Assembly (NCBI RefSeq): GCF_001913705.1
Contig: NZ_MKQD01000038.1
Span: 1-64,000 of the forward strand
Source of the DNA: Thalassotalea sp. PP2-459
GTDB taxonomy: Bacteria; Pseudomonadota; Gammaproteobacteria; Enterobacterales; Alteromonadaceae
Length of the DNA: 64,000 nucleotides
Direction of reading: 5' to 3'
Shown: piece after piece, positions 1 to 9,747 of the stretch
Layout: the number at the start of each line of letters is the position of its first letter
Numbering within the stretch: position 1 is the stretch's first letter
The notes under the pieces: generated by a model
Database searches by the model: none
Told to the model about the DNA's origin: nothing
Seen by the model: the letters and a program-made list of their open reading frames with translations, nothing else
Translations under genes and position numbers: made by a program

Positions 1-249
1 TTCGGCATAGACTCCACAAAATTAAAAATCACTATCTACAGAAAAGTCGAGAAAACTTTTTAGCTTATTATCAAATATGTTCAGTTATATAAAAGTGGGG
101 ATCCGTCAGCCCGAAGGGTTCAACTAAGCGCCTCCTGCTCTTTGTTACTTGAAATAACCATAGAATGACTATGCAATAATCCAAGTGCCGCGATCAGAAG
201 GCGTTTAATTTGAACAAAACTTAAACAGCAAAGATCAACACGCTCTAGT
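1..249. other. Structured intergenic stretch, possible repeated element
   Basis: No convincing gene. Positions about 100-249 are richer in G+C than their surroundings and contain small hairpins, such as CATAG/CTATG near 160-175 and GTTA/TAAC near 143-157. On the minus strand one frame stays open from about 247 to a TGA near 119 (ending SNKEQEALS) and resumes afterwards with TLRADGS. From memory, similar stretches recur in marine Alteromonadales genomes and are sometimes annotated as spurious small proteins, but I cannot verify that here. A TGCTCTTTG at about 138-146 resembles a boxA antitermination element on the plus strand. Its function is unknown. Confidence 0.3.
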
Positions 250-1023
250 TTAATGTTTCATTAAAATACTATCATGTTGAACAATAACATTGTCTAAATT
301 ATGTTGGTAATAAAACGGGAACGGTCTTCCTCTACATACAAATTTATTTTGATGCCAATCATTTGCAAAACGTTCAAATACTTCATAAAGTGCGGGGTTT
401 TCATCTACTTCTCGCCATTCTTTAATTAGCGGCTCTACTTCTTTCCAATGGGCTAATACAGCGCCTCTTTTGTATTTAAATAATAAGAGTTCATCGTAAA
501 CATCCATCATGACGCCCAAAAATAAATTTTCATACATATTCAAAAAAGTAATTATTTGAAGCTCAAGCCTAACGCGTTTGCGATCATTTATGGGATCTAT
601 TGCAACACCTTTATAAGCAGCAGCCATTAAAGGTGCGAACTTTTGTGTTTTTAATGTTTTGAAAGTATTTTCTGCGGCAATTATATCTTTATCTGTTTCT
701 ATCGTAGTAAGGATGTCTGCTGTTGCCCTTTTTCGAGCAATCTTTCTGTTCATGTTTGTTGTATAAACCCCCATGCAGATTGCCACAAGGGCAGAAAGCA
801 TTATTGCTCCTGCTGAAACATATTTAGAGGGAAGTTGTTCTATTAGATGTGCAAAAAAGCCTGCTACTAGTCTAATTTGACCATAAATAGCAAACATAGA
901 ATCTAATTTTGCATAGACATAAAAGACTATGGTAACGAAGAAAACTGCTTTGAAAAACCGCCATGCGGATCGGTATTCATCAGTAACTTTCCAGTAGTTT
1001 TCTTTAACTTTATCAATGTCCAT
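250..1023 (-). CDS. DUF4760-like membrane protein
   Basis: Hypothetical 257-residue protein. Two hydrophobic segments (about residues 23-40 and 70-88) are followed by a charged cytoplasmic-looking domain. The stretch from about residue 100 to 180, with a TADIL segment and later a QIITFLNMYENLFLG segment, resembles DUF4760-type proteins. These are small membrane-anchored proteins of unknown function, often found in accessory DNA. The gene stands alone on the minus strand, about 440 bp from the tRNA-Leu gene. In relatives this spot usually leads towards metY-rimP-nusA, so the gene may be part of an insertion. No function is proposed; the family name is a pattern-level guess. Confidence 0.6.
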   Translation of the reverse strand: MDIDKVKENYWKVTDEYRSAWRFFKAVFFVTIVFYVYAKLDSMFAIYGQIRLVAGFFAHLIEQLPSKYVSAGAIMLSALVAICMGVYTTNMNRKIARKRATADILTTIETDKDIIAAENTFKTLKTQKFAPLMAAAYKGVAIDPINDRKRVRLELQIITFLNMYENLFLGVMMDVYDELLLFKYKRGAVLAHWKEVEPLIKEWREVDENPALYEVFERFANDWHQNKFVCRGRPFPFYYQHNLDNVIVQHDSILMKH

Positions 1024-1417
1024 ATCAAAAAAGTGCTCGGCTTATTAGGCGCCGCGACCTTCACTGTATAACATTATTTTAACCTTGGCAGGCAACTTGG
1101 CCGCCTTAAATATAGCTTAAAAAGTATAGCATAAAGTGATAATTATGCTTAATTGCGCTAGAAACTATACTCGTTTATTCTGCAATAGCAAGCTTCTTAA
1201 TCTCTTTATCGGTCAATATTAAAAAAACTTAATCGTTAATTTCAATATGGGCTTATTTTTTCATACTTCAAGGGTTAGAAATGTTTACTCTGTTAACCTA
1301 GACATATCTTTATTAATACCCCATAACGAACAAATACTTTTCTTGTTACCTAAATCCTGTGATTATTAACTACTGTATTAGGTTGTGGAAAGGTTGCGCT
1401 TATATTGTATTTAGACA
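1024..1417. other. Intergenic region without a recognised gene
   Basis: About 400 bp of A+T-rich DNA between the DUF4760-like gene and the tRNA-Leu terminator. I see no open frame of useful length and no RNA gene. It may carry the promoter of the DUF4760-like gene at its low-coordinate end. Confidence 0.5.
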
Positions 1418-1449
1418 AATAAAAAAGGGCTGCATCGCTACAGCCCTTT
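1418..1449 (-). terminator. Rho-independent terminator after tRNA-Leu
   Basis: A 9-bp stem (AAAGGGCTG/CAGCCCTTT) with an 8-nt loop, followed on the minus strand by a run of six T. It lies 10 nt beyond the CCA end of the tRNA and so ends the secG/tRNA transcript. Confidence 0.85.
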
Positions 1450-1459
1450 ATTCATAATA

Positions 1460-1544
1460 TGGTGCGGAAAGCGGGACTTGAACCCGCACGGCCGAAGCCA
1501 CCACCCCCTCAAGATGGCGTGTCTACCAATTCCACCACTTCCGC
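1460..1544 (-). tRNA. leuU: tRNA-Leu (anticodon GAG)
   Basis: On the minus strand the sequence starts GCGGAAG, pairs with CTTCCGC-like bases at the 3' end and ends with encoded CCA. It has the D-loop TGGTAGAC, an anticodon loop CTTGAGG (GAG, reading CUU/CUC Leu codons), the long variable arm typical of class II tRNAs and the T-loop GGTTCAAGTCC. It is 85 nt long. It sits directly downstream of secG, as in many gammaproteobacteria (secG-leuU). Confidence 0.96.
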
Positions 1545-1553
1545 AAATTCTGT

Positions 1554-1937
1554 TTAATCTGGTATTTCGCTATCGTTGTTTTTCTTAGCTTCAGTCGCAG
1601 TAGGTACTTCATCATTAGCATCAGCTGCTGATTCAACGCTTGATTCAATAGCAGTTTGCTCTGTTGGCGCTGCTAAGTCATTCCATTCGTCACCAGATTT
1701 AACACGATTAGCCGTTAAGTTACCTAACACTAAACTAATGGCGAAAAAAGCAATTGCTAACCATGTTGTTGCACGCGTAAGAAAGTTACCAGAGCCACTT
1801 GAACCAAAAATGGTACCCGATGAGCCTGCACCAAACGATGCCCCCATATCTGCACCTTTACCTTGCTGAAGTAACACAAGGCCAATGAGGCAGATAGCAA
1901 CAATTAAATAGACAACAATTAATACTTGATACAACAT
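1554..1937 (-). CDS. secG: Protein-export membrane protein SecG
   Basis: SecG is the small accessory subunit of the SecYEG translocon in the inner membrane and assists protein export. There are two hydrophobic segments: the N-terminal LIVVYLIVAICLIGLVLLQQ and a second around residues 58-75. They are separated by the typical glycine/serine-rich QQGKGADMGASFG loop. The tail is acidic and variable. I chose the ATG at 1937 (127 residues) because an AAGGA motif lies about 8 nt upstream. An earlier in-frame start at 1964 would overlap the tpiA stop. It follows tpiA by 11 nt and is probably in one transcript with glmM-tpiA and tRNA-Leu. Confidence 0.93.
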   Translation of the reverse strand: MLYQVLIVVYLIVAICLIGLVLLQQGKGADMGASFGAGSSGTIFGSSGSGNFLTRATTWLAIAFFAISLVLGNLTANRVKSGDEWNDLAAPTEQTAIESSVESAADANDEVPTATEAKKNNDSEIPD

Positions 1938-1948
1938 TACTATATCCT

Positions 1949-2710
1949 TTATACCGTTGAACAAATTTTAGTAAATTCATCAACTTTTAAGCTAGCACCA
2001 CCAATTAAACCACCGTCTATGTCAGACTGTGCAAATAATTGCTGGCAATTGGCAGCGTTAACACTACCACCATATAAAATTGAAAGTTTTTCAGCGATTG
2101 GCTGATTTATATCCGCAATAAACTGACGAATATACTGGTGCGTTTCTTGCGCCAGTTCTGGTGATGCTGTTTTTCCTGTACCTATCGCCCAAACAGGCTC
2201 GTAAGCAATAACAACATCGGCAAATTTCTCTATACCTATTTCATCAATAACAGGCTGTATTTGTGCGGCTAGCACTACATTCGTTTGTCCTGTTTCTCGT
2301 TCTTGTTCACTTTCGCCAATACACAATATTGGTGTCATACCAGCGTCAAGTACAGAACGGACTTTATGGGCAACTAATGTACTTGTTTCTTTATTAATAC
2401 TTCTGCGTTCTGAGTGACCTAAGATCACGTAATTAACGCCAAACTCTTGTAACATACTATTAGACACTTCACCTGTGAATGCACCTTGTTGATGTTCACT
2501 TGCGTTCTGACTACCTAGCATTATTTTTTTATCAAGAGCTTTATCTACTCGCGCTTGTGCAAACGCTGATAGATATGGAAAACTAGGACAAACTACCACA
2601 CGGGTATTAGAAGAAAGTGACACATTCGCTAGTGCAGAGGTCATTTCTTTGATTAATGCTAAATTACCGTTCATTTTCCAATTCGCGGCAACTATCACTG
2701 ATCTGTTCAT
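1949..2710 (-). CDS. tpiA: Triosephosphate isomerase
   Basis: This glycolytic enzyme interconverts dihydroxyacetone phosphate and glyceraldehyde 3-phosphate in the cytoplasm. The TIM-barrel motifs are present: N-terminal AANWKMNG (catalytic Lys12), GHSERR (catalytic His), YEPVWAIGTG with the catalytic Glu, and the phosphate-binding YGGSVNAAN and GGLIGGASL. The length of 253 residues is normal. It lies between glmM and secG, an order also seen in Shewanella and Pseudomonas-like genomes. Confidence 0.97.
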   Translation of the reverse strand: MNRSVIVAANWKMNGNLALIKEMTSALANVSLSSNTRVVVCPSFPYLSAFAQARVDKALDKKIMLGSQNASEHQQGAFTGEVSNSMLQEFGVNYVILGHSERRSINKETSTLVAHKVRSVLDAGMTPILCIGESEQERETGQTNVVLAAQIQPVIDEIGIEKFADVVIAYEPVWAIGTGKTASPELAQETHQYIRQFIADINQPIAEKLSILYGGSVNAANCQQLFAQSDIDGGLIGGASLKVDEFTKICSTV

Positions 2711-2810
2711 AAGTCTTTCCTAAATCAAAGCGGCGAGATATTAACTAACCTCTGGGCAAGATACAAGTCTTTCACTTAATATCTTGCTCATTTGCTCATA
2801 TTTCAACCGT

Positions 2811-4148
2811 CTAACAAGCTTTTTTTACTGCATCAGCAATTTCATTCGCAAGAGAGGTCACTTCATCATGATCCGGCCCTTCCACCATCACTCGAATAAG
2901 AGGTTCTGTACCAGACTTTCTCAGTAATACGCGACCTCGACCTTTCAAGGTCTCATTTACTTGATGCACAGATGCTACAACGCTATCTTCAGTTAACGGA
3001 TCAGTTTCGCCAGAGAACCTTACATTAACTAGCACTTGCGGTAACTTTTTCATGCCTTGTCGTAACTCAAATAATGTTTTAGTTGACGCACACATAGCTG
3101 TAAGTACATTAAGCGCGGCAATAATACCATCGCCTGTTGATGTATGATTTAAATTGATAATATGACCTGAATTTTCAGCGCCAAGTTGCCAGCCATTTTC
3201 GTTAAGCATTTCCATTACGTAGCGATCACCTACATTACTTCGAGCAAAAGGTACGCCCATGTCAGCTAACGCTAATTCTAAGCCCATATTACTCATTAAC
3301 GTACCAACGACACCACCACGTATATTACCTGATTTCAAATCATTACAAGCAATCACAAAGACGCATTCATCACCATCAAGCACATAGCCAGTATGATCAA
3401 CCATCATCAGTCGATCTCCATCACCATCTAAAGCGATACCTAAATCAGCTTGATGTTCAACAACAGCAGCGCTAATAGCGGCCATTGAAGTTGCACCACA
3501 TTCATCATTAATATTCGTACCGTTTGGCTTTGTGCCTATTTCAACAACATTCGCTCCTAATTCTCTGAAAACATTAGGAGCAATGTGATAGGTTGCACCG
3601 TGAGCGCAATCAACCACAATTTTCAAATCTTTTAATGAATATTGACTCGGAAAATTACTTTTACAAAATTCAATATACCGTCCAGATGCATCAGCAATAC
3701 GCGTTGCTTTACCGAGTGCTGCTGAATCTACGCAAGTAATCTCTTTATCCAGTTCGGCTTCAATAGCCAGTTCCACTTCGTCAGGTAGCTTTTGTCCGTC
3801 TTGTGAGAAAAATTTAATACCGTTGTCGTAAAAAGGGTTATGGGACGCGCTGATAACAATACCAGCTTCCGCACGAAATGTTTTTGTTAAATAAGCAATA
3901 CCTGGAGTAGGCATTGGACCTAACAAACCAATATCAACACCTGCTGCCGAAAAACCAGCTTCAAGTGCTGATTCAAGCATATAACCAGAAATCCTTGTAT
4001 CTTTACCTATTAATACTTTTTTCGTGCCTTGTGCTGCTAACACCTTACCGGCTGCATATCCTAATTTCATGACAAAGTCTGGGGTGATTGGGTATTTGCC
4101 TACTAAGCCTCTTACGCCATCAGTACCAAAATATTTTCTTTCAGACAT
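2811..4148 (-). CDS. glmM: Phosphoglucosamine mutase
   Basis: GlmM converts glucosamine 6-phosphate to glucosamine 1-phosphate for UDP-GlcNAc, the precursor of peptidoglycan and lipopolysaccharide. The phosphoserine motif ISASHNP has its Ser at residue 102. The Mg-binding DGDGDR is at 241-246, and a sugar-binding GENSGH-type motif (here GAENSGH) and [12 protein letters not shown] at the C-terminus are present. Length 445 residues, as expected. It follows folP by 26 bp, the conserved folP-glmM pair. Confidence 0.97.
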   Translation of the reverse strand: MSERKYFGTDGVRGLVGKYPITPDFVMKLGYAAGKVLAAQGTKKVLIGKDTRISGYMLESALEAGFSAAGVDIGLLGPMPTPGIAYLTKTFRAEAGIVISASHNPFYDNGIKFFSQDGQKLPDEVELAIEAELDKEITCVDSAALGKATRIADASGRYIEFCKSNFPSQYSLKDLKIVVDCAHGATYHIAPNVFRELGANVVEIGTKPNGTNINDECGATSMAAISAAVVEHQADLGIALDGDGDRLMMVDHTGYVLDGDECVFVIACNDLKSGNIRGGVVGTLMSNMGLELALADMGVPFARSNVGDRYVMEMLNENGWQLGAENSGHIINLNHTSTGDGIIAALNVLTAMCASTKTLFELRQGMKKLPQVLVNVRFSGETDPLTEDSVVASVHQVNETLKGRGRVLLRKSGTEPLIRVMVEGPDHDEVTSLANEIADAVKKAC

Positions 4149-4174
4149 GAATAAATCCTTGTTTTAAATTTTTA

Positions 4175-5023
4175 TTAACAAGCTAAGGCTTGCTGTTGGT
4201 GCATATATTGTAATATTTTTATTGAATCTACAGTTTCTTGTACATCATGTACTCTAATTATTGAAGCGCCTGCTTCTACAGCTAACACTGCTGTTGTTAA
4301 ACTGCCAGCAAGCCTTTGTGATACATCACGTTTTAGTAAATTACCGATCATCGATTTTCGTGAAGTTCCTGACAATATCGGTAAATTAAGGCGCTTAAAT
4401 TCCGCTAAGTTTGCCAATAAATGATAATTTTGTTCAAGTGTTTTCCCAAAACCAAAACCAGGATCGACAATAATTCTATCCTTTGCAATACCTGCCCGTT
4501 CGCAAGTTGAAATGCGTTGAACGAAGAACTGCATAATATCGTTAACAACGTCATTATATTGCGGTTTGGTTTGCATGGTACGAGGTTGACCTTGCATATG
4601 CATTAAACACACGGGCACTTTTGATTTAGCAACGACATCAATACAGCCTTCTTCTTGCAGAGCTCTTACATCGTTAATTAAATCGACGCCTGCGGATATC
4701 GCTTCAGCCATCACCCTAGCTTTACTTGTGTCTATGGAAACAACTATATCAAAGCGCGCTTTTATTGCTTCTATTACCGGAATCGTGCGTTGCAACTCTT
4801 CTTCAACTGAAACTTCAGCAGCACCAGGGCGTGTAGATTCACCGCCTATATCAATAATTGATGCACCTTCATCTATCATACGTTTAGCTTGTAAAATAGC
4901 GCTGTCAACGGCAGTGTAATTGCCACCATCAGAGAAAGAATCAGGGGTAACATTTAAAATACCCATTACTTGGATATCTTCAACATTTAATGATAAAGGG
5001 CTGCCAGGGGGAAGTAGTTTCAC
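4175..5023 (-). CDS. folP: Dihydropteroate synthase
   Basis: FolP condenses p-aminobenzoate with hydroxymethyl-dihydropterin diphosphate in folate synthesis and is the target of sulfonamides. The protein shows the signature MGILNVTPDSFSDGG, the IDIGGESTRPGA loop, DPGFGFGK and GTSRKSMIG, spread over a TIM barrel of 282 residues. It lies between ftsH and glmM, as in E. coli and relatives. A terminator separates it from upstream ftsH, so it probably has its own promoter. Confidence 0.97.
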   Translation of the reverse strand: MKLLPPGSPLSLNVEDIQVMGILNVTPDSFSDGGNYTAVDSAILQAKRMIDEGASIIDIGGESTRPGAAEVSVEEELQRTIPVIEAIKARFDIVVSIDTSKARVMAEAISAGVDLINDVRALQEEGCIDVVAKSKVPVCLMHMQGQPRTMQTKPQYNDVVNDIMQFFVQRISTCERAGIAKDRIIVDPGFGFGKTLEQNYHLLANLAEFKRLNLPILSGTSRKSMIGNLLKRDVSQRLAGSLTTAVLAVEAGASIIRVHDVQETVDSIKILQYMHQQQALAC

Positions 5024-5060
5024 AACATGTACTCGTAGCGTTAGAAAACACGAATATTAT

Positions 5061-5092
5061 AAAAAAGAAAGCCTCGAATATCGAGGCTTTCT
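5061..5092 (-). terminator. Rho-independent terminator after ftsH
   Basis: A near-perfect 12-bp stem (AGAAAGCCTCGA and its complement) with a 3-nt loop. On the minus strand it runs into TTTCTTTTTT. It sits 5 nt after the ftsH stop. Confidence 0.85.
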
Positions 5093-5096
5093 AAAT

Positions 5097-7028
5097 TTAT
5101 TTAGCGGGTATGTCACTCGGCTTATTAAGATCAGGCTCGGTCTTTTTCTCACCTGTTGGGGCTTTAGGTGGATTATCTGAGCCAGATGAGTTATCACCAT
5201 GGAAGTCTGATGGTGGTCTAACTTCACGACGATTCATTAAATCATCAATTTGATTTGCATCAATAGTTTCATAATGCATTAGCGCATCTTTCATCGCATG
5301 CAATATATCCATGTTGTCTTTTAAGATCTGTTCAGCACGTTGATAATTATCATTGATAATACGTTTGATTTCACCATCGATAGACTTCGCAGTATCATCA
5401 GACATATGTAACGATTTCGCTGAAGTTCTTCCTAAGAATACTTCACCTTCTTCCTCAGCAAACAACATTGGCCCCATCTTTTCAGATAAGCCCCATTGAG
5501 TCACCATTTTACGTGCTAAGTTAGTCGCACGTTCAATATCATTTGATGCACCCGTTGATACTTTATCAGCACCATAAATAATTTCTTCTGCAATACGGCC
5601 ACCGTATAATGATGAAATATTACTTTCTAAGTGCTGTTTACTATGACTAAATCTATCCTGCTCTGGTAAGTACATGGTTACACCTAGTGCACGACCCCGA
5701 GGAATAATACTTACTTTATAAACAGGATCATGTTCTGGGACCAAGCGACCAACAATGGCATGTCCGGCTTCATGGTAAGCCGTCATAGCTTTTTCGTCTT
5801 CGCTCATTACCATTGATTTGCGCTCTGCACCCATCAATATTTTATCTTTCGCTTTTTCGAACTCTTCCATCGACACTAATCGACGAGAAGAACGCGCTGC
5901 AAATAAAGCTGCTTCGTTAACTAGGTTTGCTAAATCAGCACCTGAAAAACCAGGTGTACCACGAGCAATGACAGAAGCTTTTACATCATCACCAATTGGC
6001 ACTTTGCGCATATGCACTTTAAGAATTTGTTCACGACCACGAATATCAGGCAAACCTACCGTTACTTGACGGTCAAATCGACCTGGACGTAACAATGCAG
6101 GGTCAAGTACGTCCGGTCTGTTGGTTGCAGCAATAACAATTACGCCTTCATTACCTTCAAAACCGTCCATTTCAACTAACATTTGGTTTAACGTTTGTTC
6201 ACGTTCATCATGACCACCGCCTAAACCTGCACCACGTTGGCGACCTACTGCGTCAATTTCATCGATGAAGATAATACATGGCGCTGATTTTTTCGCTTGT
6301 TCAAACATATCACGAACACGTGAAGCACCAACACCAACAAACATTTCAACAAAGTCTGAACCTGAAATAGTAAAGAAAGGTACCTTTGCTTCACCAGCAA
6401 TCGCTTTAGCAAGTAATGTTTTACCAGTACCCGGCTGACCTACCATCAATACACCTGATGGAATACGACCACCAAGCTTTTGAAATCTTGATGGATCTTT
6501 TAAGTAATCAACTAATTCAGCAACCTCTTCTTTTGCTTCATCACAACCGGCTACATCAGCAAAGGTCGTTTTAATTTGATCTTCACTTAATAAACGCGCT
6601 TTTGATTTACCAAAAGACATAGCGCCTTTACCACCACCGCCTTGCATTTGGCGCATGAAGAAAATCCAAACACCAATCAGTAATATCATTGGGAACCAAG
6701 AAATAAATACTGAGGTTAAGAAACTTGTTTCTTCTGGCTTCTCACCAGATGCAGTAACACCTTGCTTAACAAGGTCATTAATTAAGTCACGATCGTAACC
6801 ACCAGGTATTACAGCTGTAAACTGTTCACCACTGCGCTTAGTGCCTTTAATAACACCATTACGATCAACAACAACTTCACGCACTTGCCCTTGACGAACA
6901 TCTTGGATGAAACGCGTGTAATTCATTGTCTGTTCGTTACTGCTTCCCGGAGTAAAACTCTGGAAAACCGACATTAATACCACGGCTATTACTAACCATA
7001 AAATCAGATTTTTTGCCATATCGCTCAA
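5097..7028 (-). CDS. ftsH: ATP-dependent zinc metalloprotease FtsH
   Basis: This membrane-bound AAA+ protease degrades misfolded membrane proteins and regulators such as LpxC and RpoH. Two transmembrane segments (about 7-24 and 107-125) flank a periplasmic domain. Walker A GQPGTGKT is at 197-204, followed by Walker [12 protein letters not shown], the second region of homology with [11 protein letters not shown], and the zinc site HEAGH near residue 420. The C-terminal tail is polar and disordered. The long form starts with TTG at 7028, with GAGG 8 nt upstream. An ATG three codons later (7019) matches the E. coli start, so the start is uncertain. It is downstream of rlmE as usual. Confidence 0.97.
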   Translation of the reverse strand: MSDMAKNLILWLVIAVVLMSVFQSFTPGSSNEQTMNYTRFIQDVRQGQVREVVVDRNGVIKGTKRSGEQFTAVIPGGYDRDLINDLVKQGVTASGEKPEETSFLTSVFISWFPMILLIGVWIFFMRQMQGGGGKGAMSFGKSKARLLSEDQIKTTFADVAGCDEAKEEVAELVDYLKDPSRFQKLGGRIPSGVLMVGQPGTGKTLLAKAIAGEAKVPFFTISGSDFVEMFVGVGASRVRDMFEQAKKSAPCIIFIDEIDAVGRQRGAGLGGGHDEREQTLNQMLVEMDGFEGNEGVIVIAATNRPDVLDPALLRPGRFDRQVTVGLPDIRGREQILKVHMRKVPIGDDVKASVIARGTPGFSGADLANLVNEAALFAARSSRRLVSMEEFEKAKDKILMGAERKSMVMSEDEKAMTAYHEAGHAIVGRLVPEHDPVYKVSIIPRGRALGVTMYLPEQDRFSHSKQHLESNISSLYGGRIAEEIIYGADKVSTGASNDIERATNLARKMVTQWGLSEKMGPMLFAEEEGEVFLGRTSAKSLHMSDDTAKSIDGEIKRIINDNYQRAEQILKDNMDILHAMKDALMHYETIDANQIDDLMNRREVRPPSDFHGDNSSGSDNPPKAPTGEKKTEPDLNKPSDIPAK

Positions 7029-7101
7029 CTTAATGACCTCTTTAGTTCATTAACACTACTATATCCGTTTACGTAGTGCTTAAATAATTCTGTATAATTT
7101 A

Positions 7102-7731
7102 CTACAATTTAAAGCCTGTCGCCACAAGATATACTTCTCTTGATCTTGCGCGTGAAGATTGTGGCTTCCTCACCTTGACCACTTTAAAAATTTGTTTTAC
7201 TTCTTGCATGAATTGATCAAAGCCAGCGCCTTGAAACACTTTAACCACAAAAGCACCGTTTTTCTTGAGTACTTGATTACACATATCTAACGCTAATTCT
7301 ACTAAATACATACTTCTTGCTGAGTCAGCGGCATCATTCCCAGTAAAATTTGCTGCCATATCTGACAGTACTACATCAATATTTTTGCCATCAATTCGCG
7401 TTAATAGTGCATCAAGTACCGCGTCTTCACGAAAGTCACCTTGTAAAAAATCAACACCGGCGATTGGATCCATCGATAAAATATCACAAGCAACAACTTG
7501 GCCTGTATCTCCCACCGCTTTTACTGCGTATTCAGACCAACCACCTGGCGCGGCACCTAAGTCTACCACTTTCATGCCTGATTTAATTAACTTGTCTTTC
7601 TCGTTAATTTCTTCAATTTTAAATACCGCGCGTGAACGCAAACCAAGCTTCTGCGCCTTTTTAACGTATTCGTCATCAAAATGCTCTTGCATCCAACGTT
7701 GACTACTGTTTGATAATTTTTTTTTACTCAT
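7102..7731 (-). CDS. rlmE: 23S rRNA (uridine-2'-O)-methyltransferase RlmE
   Basis: RlmE (FtsJ/RrmJ) methylates the 2'-OH of U2552 in 23S rRNA of the assembling large subunit, using S-adenosylmethionine. The SAM-binding motif DLGAAPGGW is at residues 57-65. Catalytic K-D-K-E candidates are Lys38, the Asp in LSDMAAN, Lys in VVKVFQG and Glu in SREVYLV. Length 209 residues, normal. It forms the conserved rlmE-ftsH pair and is divergent from yhbY. Confidence 0.97.
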   Translation of the reverse strand: MSKKKLSNSSQRWMQEHFDDEYVKKAQKLGLRSRAVFKIEEINEKDKLIKSGMKVVDLGAAPGGWSEYAVKAVGDTGQVVACDILSMDPIAGVDFLQGDFREDAVLDALLTRIDGKNIDVVLSDMAANFTGNDAADSARSMYLVELALDMCNQVLKKNGAFVVKVFQGAGFDQFMQEVKQIFKVVKVRKPQSSRARSREVYLVATGFKL

Positions 7732-7852
7732 AACCAGTATAGATTAGGTTTTGGCTAGCGAATGTCACTAAGCAAAACAGGTTTTATTAGTATTACAAAC
7801 AAGATGGAGTTAAAATAGTGATAATTCAAGCTAACATGTAACGAAATTTTTA

Positions 7853-8149
7853 ATGAGTTTAAATAAAAAACAAATTCAGTATCTAAAAGGTAAAGCGCAT
7901 TCGTTAAAACCTGTAGTACTTTTAGGTAGTAATGGCTTAACAGAAGCCGTGATCGCAGAAATCGATTACGCGCTTAATCATCACGAATTGATTAAAGTCA
8001 AAATTCCAACCGATGATAGAGAAGTGAAAGGGTTAATTGTTGATGCTATATGTAAAGAAACAAATGCAGTGAAAGTGCAATTAATTGGTAAAACCTTGGT
8101 CGTATTTCGTCAAAGTGAAGAGAAAAAAATTCACATTCCTAAGCTTTAA
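7853..8149 (+). CDS. yhbY: Ribosome assembly RNA-binding protein YhbY
   Basis: A 98-residue CRM-domain protein that binds RNA and associates with pre-50S subunits. The typical N-terminal LKGKAHSLKPVVLLGSNGLTE-type region (GxxG loop) is present, as is the IKVKIP strand. It is divergent from rlmE, the same arrangement as in E. coli. A terminator follows 22 nt after the stop. Confidence 0.94.
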   Translation: MSLNKKQIQYLKGKAHSLKPVVLLGSNGLTEAVIAEIDYALNHHELIKVKIPTDDREVKGLIVDAICKETNAVKVQLIGKTLVVFRQSEEKKIHIPKL

Positions 8150-8170
8150 ATACAACAAGTAACCATAAGA

Positions 8171-8198
8171 AATGCCGCCAAACTTTAGCGGCATTTTT
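8171..8198. terminator. Bidirectional terminator between yhbY and DUF3192 gene
   Basis: Stem AATGCCGC/GCGGCATT with a 9-nt loop, followed by TTTTTAT on the plus strand. It lies between two convergent genes and can serve both. Confidence 0.75.
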
Positions 8199-8203
8199 AT
8201 TTA

Positions 8204-8584
8204 CTATAAACCTGTATTTCGGGAAAAGTCACCACCCTGACCCGTCTCTTTTAATTCCCCATTTACAAAGTATAGATAGGTACATTCATCTTTCGTGGTT
8301 AAATCATCTTTGTGTACGCGATTTGTGCGATAGAATAACACTTGAATGTTTTTATCATCTTTTCGATAATTTTCATTAAAGTCAGCAACACCCAGATCTC
8401 TAGAAACATCACCGTAGCTAGCCCCTAAGTTAATACGTGCAATTTTTTTACGGTTGTTATATTCACGATCAGTAAAGCCAGAAGTAAATGCATGATCATC
8501 ATCACCACCAACGGCAACAACACACCCTGTTAAAGAAAACGTTAATGGTGCAGCAACAAGTAATGCGATAAGTGATTTTTTCAT
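8204..8584 (-). CDS. DUF3192 lipoprotein
   Basis: A 126-residue protein with a signal peptide ending in a lipobox (LTGC, Cys21), so probably an outer- or inner-membrane lipoprotein. The rest matches the DUF3192 type: an RINLGASYGDVSRDLG segment, then QVLFYRT, and a final KDECTYLYFVNGEL. The fold (repeated small alpha/beta with a DECT-like strand) recalls SmpA/BamE-type domains, but the function is not known. A second family member with the same core lies at 14688-15128. Transcribed alone; convergent with yhbY. Confidence 0.8.
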   Translation of the reverse strand: MKKSLIALLVAAPLTFSLTGCVVAVGGDDDHAFTSGFTDREYNNRKKIARINLGASYGDVSRDLGVADFNENYRKDDKNIQVLFYRTNRVHKDDLTTKDECTYLYFVNGELKETGQGGDFSRNTGL

Positions 8585-8750
8585 AGTTAACTCTCATTGT
8601 TATTGTTTATGTCAATGCCAACGATATAGCAAAAGTTAAACCAACAATTGTAACCTTTTGTAATAATTAAACTTTGTACTAAAACATTAAAATTACAGCA
8701 AGACTTCATGTGTAAAATTGGCTAAAATATTGTTTTTTCAACAATGCTGA

Positions 8751-9080
8751 ATGAGTAATATGACCATCAATGATGAGATATTAACCGCTGCTAATACACT
8801 TGCTAATCAAGGAATTAAACCCACCGTAGCCCGTATTAAAACCAAACTAGCACAACCAGTTCCGTTACCCACGATTATATCGGTTTTGAAATCCTGGCAA
8901 CATGATCCTAATTTTATTAAGCCTCATTCAACTATCAATCAGGGCAGCACACCAAAGCAAACAGATGACCTTACTAATACAATTTCATTAGCCATTACCA
9001 AAGCGCTAACCCCTCTACAGGAAGAAATATCAGCGCTAAAAAAAGAAATACAAGAGCTAAAAAATCAACTAAACAAATAA
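8751..9080 (+). CDS. Small KfrA-like DNA-binding protein (putative)
   Basis: A 109-residue protein of unknown role. Residues 1-60 (ILTAANTLANQGIKPTVARI and following) look like the helix-turn-helix N-terminus of plasmid KfrA-type or replication-control proteins. Residues 70-109 form a short coiled coil rich in E, K and L (EEISALKKEIQELKNQL). Such a combination suggests a dimeric DNA binder. It stands between the DUF3192 gene and syd. The DNA-binding call is inference from sequence pattern. Confidence 0.55.
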   Translation: MSNMTINDEILTAANTLANQGIKPTVARIKTKLAQPVPLPTIISVLKSWQHDPNFIKPHSTINQGSTPKQTDDLTNTISLAITKALTPLQEEISALKKEIQELKNQLNK

Positions 9081-9110
9081 AAAGATGAAAGGGTAAAGTG
9101 TGATATCTAT

Positions 9111-9683
9111 TTATTCTGCTAAATAGATATCTGGAGATAACGAGGCAATAAAAGAAGCAAGACTATCAGCGACTTTTTTGTGTGGTTTAGCACCTACTTT
9201 TTCTACCCACACTTCACCAGATTCGTTATCAACCGTTAAAATAATATCGTCTTTATCGGTTAATGCGAAAAATAACGTGATATTTTGTTTAAGCTTTTTT
9301 TTCATCAAAATATGCCCGATCATATTTTGTTGTAGTCGCTCAAAATCTTTTTTACTCCATGCAAAAAGTAATTGAAGGTTCCCTTCCTGGCAATTAGCAG
9401 GAATGCTCTCGCTATATTGCGTTGTAAAATATGTTTTGATGCTCGGATGAAGCGTAATAGAAAGTGCTTCTTCAACATTATCGAAGCTTAAATTGTCTTC
9501 AATCTTTATAGGCTGCCAAGTAACCAATTGCTCATCAAATGGTGTTAATTCGCAGGGTGAAGGCCATTCTTCGTCCGCTTCAATAACAGGATAATGTCCA
9601 AGTTTACTTTTGAACTCACTTAGGTACTGCTGTCCAAAGTTAAGTATTAATTCAGTTAATTTTGGCAATTGTTTCGTTTCCAT
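9111..9683 (-). CDS. syd: SecY-interacting protein Syd
   Basis: Syd is a peripheral inner-membrane protein that binds the cytosolic face of SecY and is thought to monitor SecYEG assembly. The 190-residue sequence follows the family throughout: an N-terminal helix with [15 protein letters not shown], the acidic [10 protein letters not shown] segment, and a middle region from residue about 70 with [13 protein letters not shown]. Divergent from queF, the usual syd-queF arrangement. Confidence 0.9.
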   Translation of the reverse strand: METKQLPKLTELILNFGQQYLSEFKSKLGHYPVIEADEEWPSPCELTPFDEQLVTWQPIKIEDNLSFDNVEEALSITLHPSIKTYFTTQYSESIPANCQEGNLQLLFAWSKKDFERLQQNMIGHILMKKKLKQNITLFFALTDKDDIILTVDNESGEVWVEKVGAKPHKKVADSLASFIASLSPDIYLAE

Positions 9684-9747
9684 CTATCTCTACTTTTCAT
9701 TACAATACGAGCTAATATGCAAACTGATCTTACTTGATAATATTTCT

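Noticed and set aside
1576-1869. 97-residue frame opposite secG
   Set aside because: Antisense shadow of a well-supported gene, no ribosome site.
7350-7702. Two plus-strand frames inside rlmE
   Set aside because: Antisense shadows of rlmE with no protein-like features.
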